Source: Ichthyophis bannanicus
Taxonomy: Eukaryota > Chordata > Amphibia > Gymnophiona > Ichthyophiidae
NCBI GenBank assembly: GCA_033557465.1
Contig: CM066035.1
Location: 897,729,309-897,793,308 of the forward strand
Reading direction: 5' to 3'
Length of the DNA stretch: 64,000 bases
This document shows positions 42,301 to 50,394 of the stretch, one piece after another. The first letter of the stretch is position 1; each line of letters begins with the position of its first letter. The position numbers were made by a program, and so were the translations under genes. The notes under the pieces are model-generated. The model was not told where the DNA came from. It saw only the letters and a program-made list of their open reading frames with translations, and did no database searches.

Positions 42301-43684
42301 CTGCAAAGTCTGCACAAACCTTTAATCAGAAGAAGACTAGGGCTGTTTTCAAACAGCTGGTTTTACCTGTCTAAGTGGTTTCTGAAAAATGCCATCCCTA
42401 TTCTTTGTGCTTATGACATTTAAGATGTCTCAATAGCCTTTTGAACCAGACTGTGTAGGCTGATGTACAAAAACTAAGTTAACATCATAAAGATATATAA
42501 AAACAATATCATAAACATAAGAATTGCAGGAAAACAAGAACTGCACATAACATTAACTCAAAACCGTAACGTAAAAATACAAACAGCCTGTCTGTAAGAT
42601 TGATGCCATTGATAGAACCAAAATATTATTCTTCAAAGCCTCCAACCCCAACAACCAAACCCCCAAAGAGCGTAACCTAAGTAGAGTCTAAAACTCCTTT
42701 GAGACTTGCTTCCATTTGAGCACAGTAATGGTTCTGTGTTCTCTCTATAGTGATTTTGGACTACGACACATAAACTGTTTTCCTTCCTATCCCAAAAAGA
42801 CTAGCATCATAATATCATTACATCTGGGTTCTGGGGGTATTTTTGATGTTTATTTATAATTTTGGGGACTGTGTCTAGCTGCCACATCTCTCGGTTTCAG
42901 AACTCAGAAGAGCTGCAACTTTCTGTCACGCACATCAAGCAGATAATCACCATCCTGCGTGACTTCATCCGCTCACCTGAGCACCGGATCATGGCGTCAA
43001 CCATCTCCAAGCTCAAAGTGGATCTGGACTTTGACAGCACGTCCATCAACCAGATCCAGCTGGTACTTTTTGGATTTCAGGATGCGGTACGTTTTATTTA
43101 TTTATTTATTTGGAAACTTTTCCATACCTCCCCTTCCAGAGATCAGGGGTGGTTTACATAGAACAAAAGAAACCATTACATTGGATATTTTGTAACATTA
43201 CAACTATTTACAATAAGAACAGTTGAACATAGTAACTATTTACAAACATCAATCATAATCCTGAGACTCGCAGTTGTAAATAGGTATCTATGGTATGAGG
43301 TAAGTTCTTGGGATGTTGGCAGCGTTTCTTTTCAACTCAGAGTTGGAGACCGTCAGACTAAATCTTGGAAGGCACTCATTAAAACGGGAATATTCACTGC
43401 ATACACAAAGGATCCCTCTTCTCTGTCTGATGTTTTCAGCCTAAGTACACATCAAGGTGAAAGGAGTTTGTACAGGGAAGTTGATTGTGTATAAAGGAAA
43501 GAGAGCGCTGTGCTTGGATTTAAGAAGATACTCTCTTGCAGAGGCCATGAGCTGACAATTTTTCCTTTGTGTTCATAGGTAAATAAAGTTCTGAGGAATC
43601 ATTTAATCCGGCCCCACTGGATGTTTGCCATGGATAATATAATCCGCCGCGCAGTCCAGGCCGCAGTCACTATCCTTATCCCTG
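6205..43684 (+). CDS. MAP3K15: MAP3K15 (ASK3), partial gene, eight exons
   Basis: Mitogen-activated protein kinase kinase kinase of the ASK family, a cytoplasmic Ser/Thr kinase that feeds stress signals to MKK/p38/JNK modules. Eight exons (131, 106, 158, 184, 181, 175, 186 and 106 nt, 1227 nt in all) join in frame with AG/GT borders, giving 409 codons. They carry the HRD catalytic loop, DFG, APE and the kinase C-lobe, then a Ser-rich linker and conserved helical blocks. Blocks such as [33 protein letters not shown] and [10 protein letters not shown] fit ASK3 better than ASK1 (MAP3K5) or ASK2 (MAP3K6). Introns reach about 14.6 kb and are filled with mobile elements. The first exon starts in codon phase 1 and the last ends one base into a codon, so the gene continues on both sides of the window. 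The paralogue call rests on recalled family sequences. Confidence 0.93.
6336..9764. other. MAP3K15 intron, few recognisable features
   Basis: No gene or transposon protein was recognised. A C/A-rich low-complexity stretch occurs at about 8110-8280. Segment 7790-8040 has the look of an old MITE, with short inverted motifs (TACGTGTAAATAGATG, TACACGTGTAG). A diverged hAT MITE lies near the 3' end at about 9335-9520. Confidence 0.5.
9335..9520. mobile_element. Old hAT-type MITE, diverged
   Basis: CAGGGCGTCCCAGACTTGTC at the left, an internal GTGAATATGCATGAGATAAA, and a reversed echo (TTCATATTCATTATAGATAT, then GGGGTCCTAGGACA) at the right give an imperfect hairpin. The internal ATATGCATGAGAT motif is shared with the MITE around 23831-23960. 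Ends are eroded. Confidence 0.4.
9765..9870 (+). CDS. MAP3K15: MAP3K15 exon 2 of window: DFG and activation loop
   Basis: The exon begins GGAGACAATGTTCTGG after CCTTCAG and ends at ACTTTTACTG before GTAAGA, a strong donor. It encodes [19 protein letters not shown] and the activation segment up to CTETFTG. The Mg-binding DFG and the activation-loop threonines of the ASK family (TETFT) are present. One residue differs from the pattern I recall: NSCTETFT here, where ASK kinases usually read NPCTETFT. The exon leaves a 1-nt split codon completed by exon 3. Confidence 0.93.
9998..10189 (-). pseudogene. Short coiled-coil-like reading frame, possible pseudogene fragment
   Basis: The reverse strand encodes 63 residues rich in Glu, Lys and Leu with alpha-helical heptad character (for example [20 protein letters not shown]). 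I could not assign a family. It lies inside a MAP3K15 intron on the opposite strand, ends in a stop, and has no visible splice partners. It may be a fragment of a processed pseudogene of a coiled-coil protein, or a chance frame. Confidence 0.25.
10790..11000 (-). mobile_element. tRNA-derived SINE, reverse orientation
   Basis: Read on the reverse strand: head TAATGGTTAGAGCAGCAGGC (A box), GGGCTCAAATCAC (B box), GGCAAGTCACTTAATCCTCC, then a body ending near TTCACCTTGAGCTATTTCTG. It shares the head and CAAGTCACTTAA block with the SINE at 5367 but has a different 3' part. I recall this type from caecilian sequences, without a search to confirm it. Confidence 0.75.
11001..11760. other. AT-rich intron sequence, nothing recognised
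   Basis: Between the SINE and the Ngaro element no coding frame of note, tandem repeat or transposon end was recognised. Composition is ordinary AT-rich intron, in sharp contrast to the GC-rich sequence starting at 11761. Confidence 0.5.
11763..11788. repeat. GC-rich perfect hairpin at left edge of Ngaro element
   Basis: CCCGGCCGCG, loop AATCAG, CGCGGCCGGG: two perfect 10-base arms. It marks the switch from AT-rich intron to GC-rich leader and may be the true 5' end of the element. Confidence 0.7.
12849..14195 (+). CDS. Ngaro Gag-like protein
   Basis: About 448 residues from the ATG at 12849; an in-frame upstream ATG at 12810 is also possible. The N-terminal 130 residues are rich in Lys, Arg, Ala, Gln and Pro, probably for nucleic-acid binding. 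A Ser/Asp-rich stretch follows, then a conserved core containing [12 protein letters not shown] and [13 protein letters not shown]. The C-terminus carries a Cys/His cluster ([28 protein letters not shown]), a zinc-knuckle-like motif of DIRS/Ngaro Gag proteins. The frame is intact. It overlaps the RT frame by about 107 bases, suggesting coupled expression. Confidence 0.8.
   Translation: MPRKGTPKAPRPRGNSEPRKAAAASKARAAAEQNTRGNQRANREATAPAAASKPRQSTRKRTPQQPGNVAPPQNQELDDLLQMVREQVTQHGLQSVKQRLGASGSTNQEVPSTSTSVTMTNQAQGKSCGEKGAPESSTSSSDRSSSDSDRDIEWADVMRYALKKVKRKKSAKHSHPLREAWSGQSQRGEDDTCTPTGAAQRTRMDWHDMSRDPRCGVSSLAVSVPKKIKKRIWKREYIDIFSLLLRDQEDESTSGKDRETRSERDRKPKIPKSINNWVAAFHLFMSVVMEKEPEAGPYLTKYLDTMTRAHKQYGGWAWLNYDVKFRRNMADDPTLAWHHRVLDMWGEEMAHNRPLCQDGLHQPLPSTTWQQPFQNNQGRQANLWAGRRACKQYNAGSCNWQPCKFKHSCSGCGGGHPALTCRAARDAKPYRAMPQRATELGGANTHQP
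14089..15797 (+). pseudogene. Ngaro reverse transcriptase / RNase H, one frameshift
   Basis: The frame 14089-15453 encodes RT motifs in order: [29 protein letters not shown], the LPMGCAVSC motif and the catalytic YLDDFLFVG, followed by LTFLGIQID. RNase H begins with its catalytic Asp in FFTDA at about 15320. Right there a run of nine G (15333-15341) shifts the frame; the rest of RNase H continues in another frame to 15797, with [11 protein letters not shown] and the closing DALSRS motif. Apart from that one shift the enzyme looks complete. A change in the G run may be a real mutation or a sequencing error. Confidence 0.85.
15785..16666 (+). CDS. Ngaro tyrosine recombinase
   Basis: About 293 residues, without an ATG at the start of the frame; expression probably depends on frameshifting or re-initiation from the overlapping RT/RNase H frame. 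An N-terminal SAM-like DNA-binding region ([13 protein letters not shown]) is followed by the catalytic domain: first Arg in YGAFRVGEL, the HxxR box in GSHSFRIGA, and the nucleophile Tyr in DRYKLYIRP. All catalytic residues of the integrase family are present. It would replace a DDE integrase by inserting a circular DNA copy. A TAA stops the frame directly after the Tyr region. Confidence 0.88.
   Translation: MGALAENTRRRYIAAWEQYQTFCSEALIQREDRLKVATILRWIMHCKTNGCTKAAVQVRLAAVSFFAKAMGKRSPMAGFIVQKVMRGWSREQPQKTDKRRPITHQMLQQLMVLTSLVCYDDYETRLFRCAFSWAFYGAFRVGELVASSASEQMTPRGGLVKRDVCIRTRTIVLQLRKSKTDTDGKGAQVVLSAMHNDPSCPVQNALAYQQVRAHSDHHWFIHANGTPLSRFQFSRVLKLIIERTGRDASLYGSHSFRIGAASTAANIGMTREQIMKIGRWRSDRYKLYIRPAP
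16667..16912 (+). pseudogene. C-terminal remnant of SGNH hydrolase domain
   Basis: Directly after the recombinase stop, and in the same frame, about 80 codons encode the end of an SGNH/GDSL hydrolase: [20 protein letters not shown], then [16 protein letters not shown], which holds the catalytic Asp-x-x-His block. The N-terminal part with the catalytic Ser and the Gly/Asn blocks is missing. An internal deletion between about 16660 and 16690, joining the recombinase end to the hydrolase tail, is the simplest explanation. Confidence 0.7.
17418..17423 (+). promoter_or_regulatory. Polyadenylation signal of Ngaro element
   Basis: AATAAA within GTTGTGAATAAAGCG, about 500 bases after the hydrolase remnant and just before G-rich flanking sequence. 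Fits the 3' end of the element's transcript. Confidence 0.5.
17531..18342. other. Intron sequence, nothing recognised
   Basis: AT-rich sequence without recognisable exon, transposon protein or tandem repeat. Confidence 0.5.
18343..18470 (-). repeat. L2-type LINE 3' end, 5'-truncated
   Basis: A (TTTA)n-type tail at 18343-18368 is followed by TATATACCGCACTATTCGGC and ATCAGCGCGGTTTACAT, nearly identical to the 3' end of the full-length L2 at 25522-29957. Just downstream, CTTGTTAAATTTGTTCTG is duplicated in tandem (about 18471-18516, period 23). Confidence 0.7.
18993..19556 (+). mobile_element. CR1-type LINE, 3' fragment
   Basis: Encodes, with many stops and shifts, the C-terminal end of a CR1-type reverse transcriptase (a degenerate form of the frame best preserved at 50681-51013), then the 3' UTR with CCACTATTAAAGAGGACCCG and the typical terminus GGTCTGACCCAGTATGG...TTATGTTCTTAT. 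A deletion near 19310 removes part of the coding end. Same family as the copies at 50395 and 54960. Confidence 0.8.
19557..23552. other. AT-rich intron with one GC-rich island
   Basis: No exon or transposon protein was recognised. Most is AT-rich. From about 21780 to 22250 the sequence is more GC-rich and contains an RFX-like palindrome between inverted repeats (listed separately). About 22820-23115 resembles an old MITE (TAGAACTGGTGTAAATTGCA and other short inverted motifs, ending in ATAAAATTATCCCC). A short A-rich stretch lies at 20836-20850. Confidence 0.5.
21937..22000. promoter_or_regulatory. RFX X-box-like palindrome between 14-bp inverted repeats
   Basis: CTTTTAAATGGAGC (21937-21950) and its reverse complement GCTCCATTTAAAAG (21987-22000) flank GTTGCTATGGCAAC at 21970-21983, which differs from the RFX consensus GTTGCCATGGCAAC by one base. 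This could be a regulatory site inside a MAP3K15 intron or part of an unknown repeat. Function is inferred from the motif alone. Confidence 0.4.
23553..23965. mobile_element. Old MITE, split by a hAT element
   Basis: Left part GGGCCAATCCTCCAGAGAGT up to CAGCCAGG; right part from TTTTCTGGATATCCACAATG through CATGAGATAGATTTGGATGC to TATGGATATCTGGAAAACCT, a hairpin with TGGATATC arms. The middle is occupied by the hAT element 23590-23830. Related in its core to the MITE at 9335-9520. Confidence 0.5.
23590..23830. mobile_element. hAT-type non-autonomous element with 8-bp target duplication
   Basis: Starts CAGTGGCGTTCCTAGT and ends ACTAAGGGCGGGG-like in reverse (CCTTAGTACACCACTG on the + strand), imperfect terminal inverted repeats of hAT type. 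Flanked by CAGCCAGG (23582-23589) and CAGCCGGG (23831-23838), an 8-bp target duplication with one change. The interior has long G and C runs (about 23768-23797). No coding sequence. Confidence 0.75.
24456..24613 (+). CDS. MAP3K15: MAP3K15 exon 3 of window: APE motif and kinase C-lobe
   Basis: Follows TTTTGCTCTCTAG and ends at GCAATGTTTAAA before GTAAGT, a consensus donor. It encodes [18 protein letters not shown], then [20 protein letters not shown] and [11 protein letters not shown] (subdomains VIII-X). The APE Glu and the conserved Asp of DIWSLG are present. GAPADIW at this place is ASK3-like, where ASK1 has GKAADIW. The phase (2 nt, then 52 codons) fits exons 2 and 4 exactly. The upstream intron is about 14.6 kb and contains the Ngaro element. 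Confidence 0.94.
24614..24879. other. Intron sequence, nothing recognised
   Basis: Short intron stretch after exon 3; a CACATGTGTGCAC-like motif recurs a few times (24750-24815), suggesting an old MITE, but no ends were identified. Confidence 0.4.
25732..28858 (-). pseudogene. L2 endonuclease-reverse transcriptase ORF (one stop, one frameshift)
   Basis: The N-terminal part (28858-27605) is an apurinic-type endonuclease with the expected landmarks: [29 protein letters not shown] and VPWSDHKL. After a single in-frame TGA near 27605 the same frame continues (27532-26246) into the reverse transcriptase: [47 protein letters not shown] and the catalytic YADDVLLY. Near 26250-26330 the frame shifts, and the C-terminal domain follows in another frame (26334-25732, with [17 protein letters not shown]). 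Target-primed reverse transcription is the expected mechanism. The copy is inactive as written. Confidence 0.88.
28889..29012. repeat. 39-bp tandem repeat in L2 5' UTR
   Basis: GAATTACTGACAACAGTACA starts at 28889 (short unit), 28911, 28950 and 28989; the last three are 39 bp apart and practically identical. It lies just upstream (LINE sense) of the endonuclease ORF. Confidence 0.85.
29351..29957 (-). repeat. 146-bp monomer array at the L2 5' end (putative promoter)
   Basis: Four full units start at 29351, 29497, 29643 and 29789, followed by a 23-bp partial unit at 29935; units differ by only a few bases. Each unit holds, in LINE sense, a CCAAT box (GTCCAATCGG) and a YY1-like GCAGCCATCTT. 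Position at the extreme 5' end of a LINE and tandem reiteration resemble the monomer promoters of rodent L1. Promoter function is inferred. The overlapping open frames here are by-products of the repetition. Confidence 0.85.
30413..31265. other. Intron sequence with a short LINE-type tail
   Basis: Mostly unremarkable. Around 31048-31145 TAGCACTACAAGGAATACAT, then AGCGCTGTACATTTACATGT, is the reverse copy of the tail at 5640-5758. No exon apart from the following exon 4. Confidence 0.5.
31266..31449 (+). CDS. MAP3K15: MAP3K15 exon 4 of window: end of kinase domain
   Basis: The acceptor is GATTACAG and the donor GTAAGG. It encodes [30 protein letters not shown] and a basic stretch [12 protein letters not shown]. 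This closes the kinase domain (subdomain XI, Arg of the DPNRR motif) and enters the linker. The KGKK...IAFKPS block is typical of ASK3. A read-through frame continues to 31502 in the intron but is not expected to be used, because the donor at 31450 is strong and exon 5 joins in phase. Confidence 0.93.
31450..32666. other. Intron sequence before piggyBac element
   Basis: No gene recognised. The stretch 32008-32100 (TATAGAAAGACCGAATACAG, then TATGCCCATTTAGTCTACCC) looks like a dispersed repeat. An A-rich run lies at 31978-32000. Confidence 0.45.
32667..35262 (-). mobile_element. piggyBac transposon with TTAA target duplication
   Basis: TTAA at 32663-32666 and 35263-35266 flank ends CCCTGGAATTATCG (left) and CCCTGGGAGTACTG (right, read inward), short imperfect inverted repeats. 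Total 2596 bp. The minus strand holds the broken transposase. Near the ends lie three copies of a 20-bp near-palindrome: TGGGGTCATAAATGACCCCA at 32708-32727, and variants at 35050-35069 and 35228-35247, probably transposase-binding sites. Located in the intron between exons 4 and 5 of MAP3K15. Confidence 0.9.
32839..34766 (-). pseudogene. piggyBac transposase, frameshifted
   Basis: The N-terminus starts [16 protein letters not shown] (34766) with an acidic Ser/Asp-rich stretch, as in other piggyBac transposases. A frame change leads into 34467-33403, containing the DDE_Tnp_1_7 domain: first catalytic Asp in [12 protein letters not shown], second in [12 protein letters not shown]. After another shift near 33400 the frame 33393-32839 carries the third Asp in [11 protein letters not shown] and a C-terminal Cys-rich domain ([19 protein letters not shown]). 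All catalytic residues exist but no single frame joins them, so the copy is dead. Family close to amphibian piggyBac elements by inference. Confidence 0.88.
35267..36295. other. Intron sequence, old repeats only
   Basis: The stretch about 35340-35640 (AGGATAAACTTAAGACGTTT, then CTAAGTTTATCCCGATAGCT) has short inverted motifs of an old MITE. The rest is plain intron. Confidence 0.4.
36296..36990. repeat. Minisatellite, 26-bp period
   Basis: The core unit GGTAGCCCTGGGAGGATGGC+CTTGAG is repeated with near identity at about 36720-36840; the flanks are older, more diverged units (GTAGCTCTGAGAGGATGGCC). Since 26 is not a multiple of 3, the protein pattern repeats every 78 bases, and long reverse-strand frames (36499-37059 and 36560-37144) stay open by chance. 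A second, degenerate patch of similar sequence lies at 37973-38095. Confidence 0.9.
37105..37342 (+). mobile_element. tRNA-derived SINE
   Basis: B-box-like GGGTTCAATTCCC near 37131, TCCATTGCCTCAGGTATGCT, GATTGTGAGCCCTTCAGGGA and an L2-like tail TGTAAACCGCTTTGACCCGG...GTATATAAG ending in (TAAA)n at about 37326-37342. It is inserted between the two minisatellite patches. Confidence 0.7.
37430..37768. repeat. MITE-like repeat with inverted ends
   Basis: Begins TTTGATATTCAAAGGG and ends CCTTTGAATATCCCCCC, a short inverted pair about 310 bp apart; GCCGGCGGC-like internal sequence. No coding sequence. Superfamily not assigned. Confidence 0.4.
37973..38095. repeat. Degenerate minisatellite patch next to exon 5
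   Basis: Units such as GATGATGGCTCCGAAGATGG and GAGGATGGTTCAGGGGTGGC resemble the outer units of the 36296-36990 array (compare GAAGATGGCTCTGAGAGGGG). It ends about 30 bases before the exon 5 acceptor, leaving only the pyrimidine tract between repeat and exon. Confidence 0.6.
38127..38307 (+). CDS. MAP3K15: MAP3K15 exon 5 of window: serine-rich linker
   Basis: The acceptor is TTTCCTTTGCAG; the exon starts ACTATAACCGC and ends TTGTTGAG before GTAAAG. It encodes a low-complexity linker with a run of Ser and the conserved block [10 protein letters not shown], then [10 protein letters not shown]. Linkers here are poorly conserved among ASK kinases except for [10 protein letters not shown]. Degenerate minisatellite sequence (37973-38095) runs to within about 30 bases of this acceptor, leaving only the pyrimidine tract between them. 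Splicing phase agrees on both sides. Confidence 0.9.
38308..39944. other. Intron, no gene recognised
   Basis: No coding or mobile-element signal was recognised apart from short homopolymers (C run at 39306-39323). Confidence 0.45.
39945..40119 (+). CDS. MAP3K15: MAP3K15 exon 6 of window
   Basis: The acceptor is CGACTGCAG and the donor GTAACA. After an acidic, Ser/Thr-rich start it encodes [20 protein letters not shown] and [16 protein letters not shown]. The [16 protein letters not shown] helix is a strong ASK-family signature after the kinase domain. The exon begins with the last base of a split codon from exon 5 and ends in phase 0. Confidence 0.93.
40120..41778. other. Intron sequence, low-complexity patches
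   Basis: A possible old MITE lies at about 40262-40420 (GGTGTTGCACTTACCAAACC, then ATGGTAAGTGCAAAGGCTGT), with C-rich patches near 40527-40550 and a G run near 41020. No exon of MAP3K15 or other gene recognised. Confidence 0.45.
41779..41969. mobile_element. hAT-type non-autonomous element
   Basis: CAGGGCCGGCCCCAGAG at the left and TTTCGGCCGTCCCTG at the right are imperfect inverted ends. The body (ATCTATTGTTTAGCTTTGAA, then GCTGCCGTCCTAGGCAA) matches the element at 59540-59917. Flanks CATGTTAC and TATATTGC agree at 5 of 8 positions, a weak target duplication. Confidence 0.65.
41978..42900. other. Intron sequence, nothing recognised
   Basis: AT-rich intron before exon 7 with a pyrimidine-rich acceptor region; no transposon ends or proteins recognised. 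Confidence 0.45.
42901..43086 (+). CDS. MAP3K15: MAP3K15 exon 7 of window
   Basis: Acceptor TCTCGGTTTCAG; 62 whole codons. It encodes [40 protein letters not shown] and a segment ending in LVLFGFQDA, conserved helices of the ASK C-terminal half. The donor is GCG|GTACGT. From the seventh intronic base the sequence turns into the (TTTA)n tail of a reversed L2-type repeat, so a retrotransposon sits right behind the splice site. Phase 0 at both ends. Confidence 0.93.
43093..43470 (-). repeat. L2-type LINE 3' end directly behind exon 7
   Basis: The (TTTA)n tail starts at 43093, six bases into the intron, followed by GGTGGTTTACATAGAACAAA and related L2 3' sequence in reverse orientation. The right border is unclear. 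It fills most of the 492-bp intron between exons 7 and 8. Confidence 0.55.
43579..43684 (+). CDS. MAP3K15: MAP3K15 exon 8 of window (last visible exon)
   Basis: Acceptor GTTCATAG, donor GTAAGA. It encodes [20 protein letters not shown] and [15 protein letters not shown], one of the most conserved segments of ASK kinases outside the catalytic domain. It ends one base into a codon. The following exon, expected to start the C-terminal variable region and coiled coil, was not found up to 64000. A Tc1 element starts 45 bp downstream and, with its nested insertions, fills the next 9.7 kb. Confidence 0.93.
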
Positions 43685-44213
43685 GTAAGAAAGGAGGTAG
43701 AAGTAGACGCAGCACTCTGCATGAACTTAGAGTTGTGGTCAACATTATTGGCACCTGTGCATTTTAGGTACAATATCTTGAGAAATAATAGGACATGTTC
43801 CAATTGTATGTCATCATAATATCTTAAGAGTATGTTCAAAGGTATACAACAAAAAAAAGATGTCTGGGCAACTCAGACGTAGTAATTTCTGAGAAAAAAA
43901 CAAAACATGATCTGGACAGGATTAATGGCACTTTTCACTAATATTTGGTTGCACAACCCTTGGCAGGGATGACAGACTCCAAATGTTTCTTGTAGCATCT
44001 AAAGGTTTCGTATATCAGTCTGCTGAATGAATGTTTCCAGGATTCCTTTTACTGGTGGCAGATTCCAGCTCTTTCCAAAGGTTGGATTGAGATCAGGACT
44101 CATTGCTGGCCAGTTTAAAACAGTCTATTTGTTTCTTTTTAACCATTCTTTTGTACTTTTGGGTGTATGTTTTGGGTCATTGTCCTGCTGGAGGACCTTT
44201 GATCCAGACCTCA

Positions 44214-48074
<3,861 letters not shown>

Positions 48075-48359
48075 TCAGAGACAAAATTTGCCAGTTCTTA
48101 TGGATTTTGATGCGCTGAATTCAAAACTGACAGTTAAAGCTGCTGATTGGCTACTTTTTCCAAGATATCTAAGCTTTTTCATTTTATGCATATATATAGC
48201 ATGTTTGTAGTATAGTTTTAATATTTCACCTGTTGTCTTTGTTTAAAATCAGTCAAAGGGTTATTTAAATACAGGTTATTAAAAAAAAAAGTTAGTATGA
48301 AACAGAAAGGAAGAAACAACTCTGTATGCATTAGTATTCATTTCAGACCTTATTCAGTG

Positions 48360-50260
48360 TTTACTCGATGTTTCTGGGCTTGTCTCTTGTATTCTGTAAA
48401 TGGAGAATCTCTTGTCACTGTCCAGCAATAGTCTGCAAGCATTGACGGGCTCCATTTGCCTTGATATCTTTCTCCAGCACTGCAATGTCTTGATGAAATC
48501 GATCACCAAGCTCTTCGCTCACTGCTCCACAATTTGGTGGAAAAAAATCAAGATGAGGGTGCAAGAAATGTATCTTTAGTGACATGTTGCAGCCAAGACT
48601 TTTGTATGCATTGAGGAGTTTTTCCTCCGACTCCCTGTAGTTGTCTGCCTTGTTATTTCTGAGAAAACTTGTTGTCACCAACTGGAAGGCTTTCCATGCC
48701 ATCCTCTCTTTGCCACATAGTACATAGTTAGATGCATCATCTCAAAGAAGTTCTCGAATCTGAGGACCAACAAAGACATCTTCCTTTATCTAAGCTTCAC
48801 TTAGTCTTGGAAATTTCCCGCTGAGATACTTGAAAGCTGGTTTTGTTTTGCCAATGGCCTTGACAAAATATTTCATTAGACCCAGCTTAATATGTAAAGG
48901 TGGTAACAAATCTTTTTTGATTCAACAAATGGTGGGTGCTGCAGAATTTTCTTTCCAGGCTCCAATGACTGCCGGAGTGGCCAATCTCTCTTGATGTAGT
49001 GGGAATCTTTTGCAATACTATCCCATTCACAGAGGAAACAGCAGTAATTTGCATATCCAGTCTGCAGACTGAGCAACAACTTTCAAATCACCACAAAGCT
49101 GCCACTGATGTTGGTCATAGCTTTTGCATCTCAACAGTTGACTGCGTGACCAACTGGAATCAATGGCAAAACATTGCCGTTATGCAACAAAACAGCTTTA
49201 AGACTCATCTTCGATGAATCAATGCAACTCATCTGGATGATTGATTTTATTTATTTATTTATTTATCTAACAAGTTTTTTTTATTCTGCTTTATCATTTC
49301 AGTCAAAGCGGTTTTACACTGTAACTTAAACTTGGTAATTTACATTAAACAGGGACATTGATAACTTGGATTTTTTGAGGCAATGGAGTGTTAAGTGATT
49401 TGCCCAAGGCCACAAGGAGTGCTAGTGGGAAACAACCCTAGTCTCTTGGTTCCCAAACCAGTGCTCTAACCATTAGGCTACTCCTCCACTCTGATGATGA
49501 TAATGAATGAGGTTGAGGGCTGTCGTCAGACCATCAATGATGTTGCAGGCTACAAGATCACCTTTCATGAAGAAGAATGTAACAAGATCCTTTTGACGTT
49601 CACAGAACATGGAAACCCTAACATCACCTGACAGGAGATTCCACTGCTGCAGTCTGGAGCTCAGCAGCTCTGCCTTACTCTTAGATGGTTCTAAATCCCT
49701 GACAAAGTCAATCAGTTCACCTTGCGTTATGAGGTGTGGTTCAGAGGAGGAAGAGAAGGGGAGAAAATCTGGGTCATATGACATTGACGGTTTGGGACCA
49801 GAAGTTTCATCCCCTTCCTCTTCCTCATCCGACTCAAGTGCGAATAATTCTGGAGCCTCAGGAACTGACAGCCCTTCTCCGTGGGGTACTGAGCGTATAG
49901 CTGATTGAATGTTTGGATACTGCACAGTCCACTTTTTCTTCTTCGACAAACCTTTCCCAACAGGAGGCACTGTGCAGAAGTAACAATTGCTAGTATGATC
50001 TTTCGGCTCTCTCCAAATCATTGGCACTGCAAAAGGCATGAACTTCCTTTTTTTATTCAACCCTGGCGAGGATTTGTTGTACCAGTGTTGCAGCATATGT
50101 GTGGGGCACAACTGTTGTCCTGATTTCCAGTTTTGCAGACAAAGTAAACGTGGTATGTTTTCTTAATCAAAGTGGTTATACTGTGTTTTTGTAATGCAAA
50201 AGTCACTTCACAACAAATGTAGCAGAAGTGATCTGCATGGTTCAAACAATTACGAGGCAT
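48360..50260 (-). pseudogene. Protein of an unclassified mobile-element family
   Basis: Minus-strand pieces in order: 50260-50057 with a CxxC-type start (CLNHADHFCYICC) and CAPHICC; 50111-49473 with MPFAVPMIWREPKDHTSNCY, YPNIQSAIRSVPHGEGL and SKAELLSSRLQQWNLL; after the SINE, a decayed middle (about 49210-48710); and 48702-48415 with LGCNMSLKIHFLHPHLDFFP and ERFHQ-like sequence. The paired Cys suggest zinc binding. I recall very similar multicopy proteins in invertebrates such as cnidarians and insects, but not a superfamily name. Several frameshifts and stops; not functional here. Confidence 0.6.
49236..49490 (-). mobile_element. tRNA-derived SINE, reverse orientation
   Basis: Reverse complement of the family at 5367-5605: (TAAA)n tail at 49240-49262, body with AAATCCAAGTTATCAATGTC and head with GGTTAGAGCACTGG. 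The two copies align over essentially the full length. It interrupts the unclassified transposon protein. Confidence 0.85.
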
Positions 50261-50394
50261 GTCTCACTTTGGTTAAATGGAAAAAATCAAACACTGAGAA
50301 GACTGATCTACAGCCAAAATACTACTGAAACTGTCATGTCCATTAAAATAATGTTGTGCAATTTGTTCTGCAGAGGGATGTAATTAAGCTGCGT

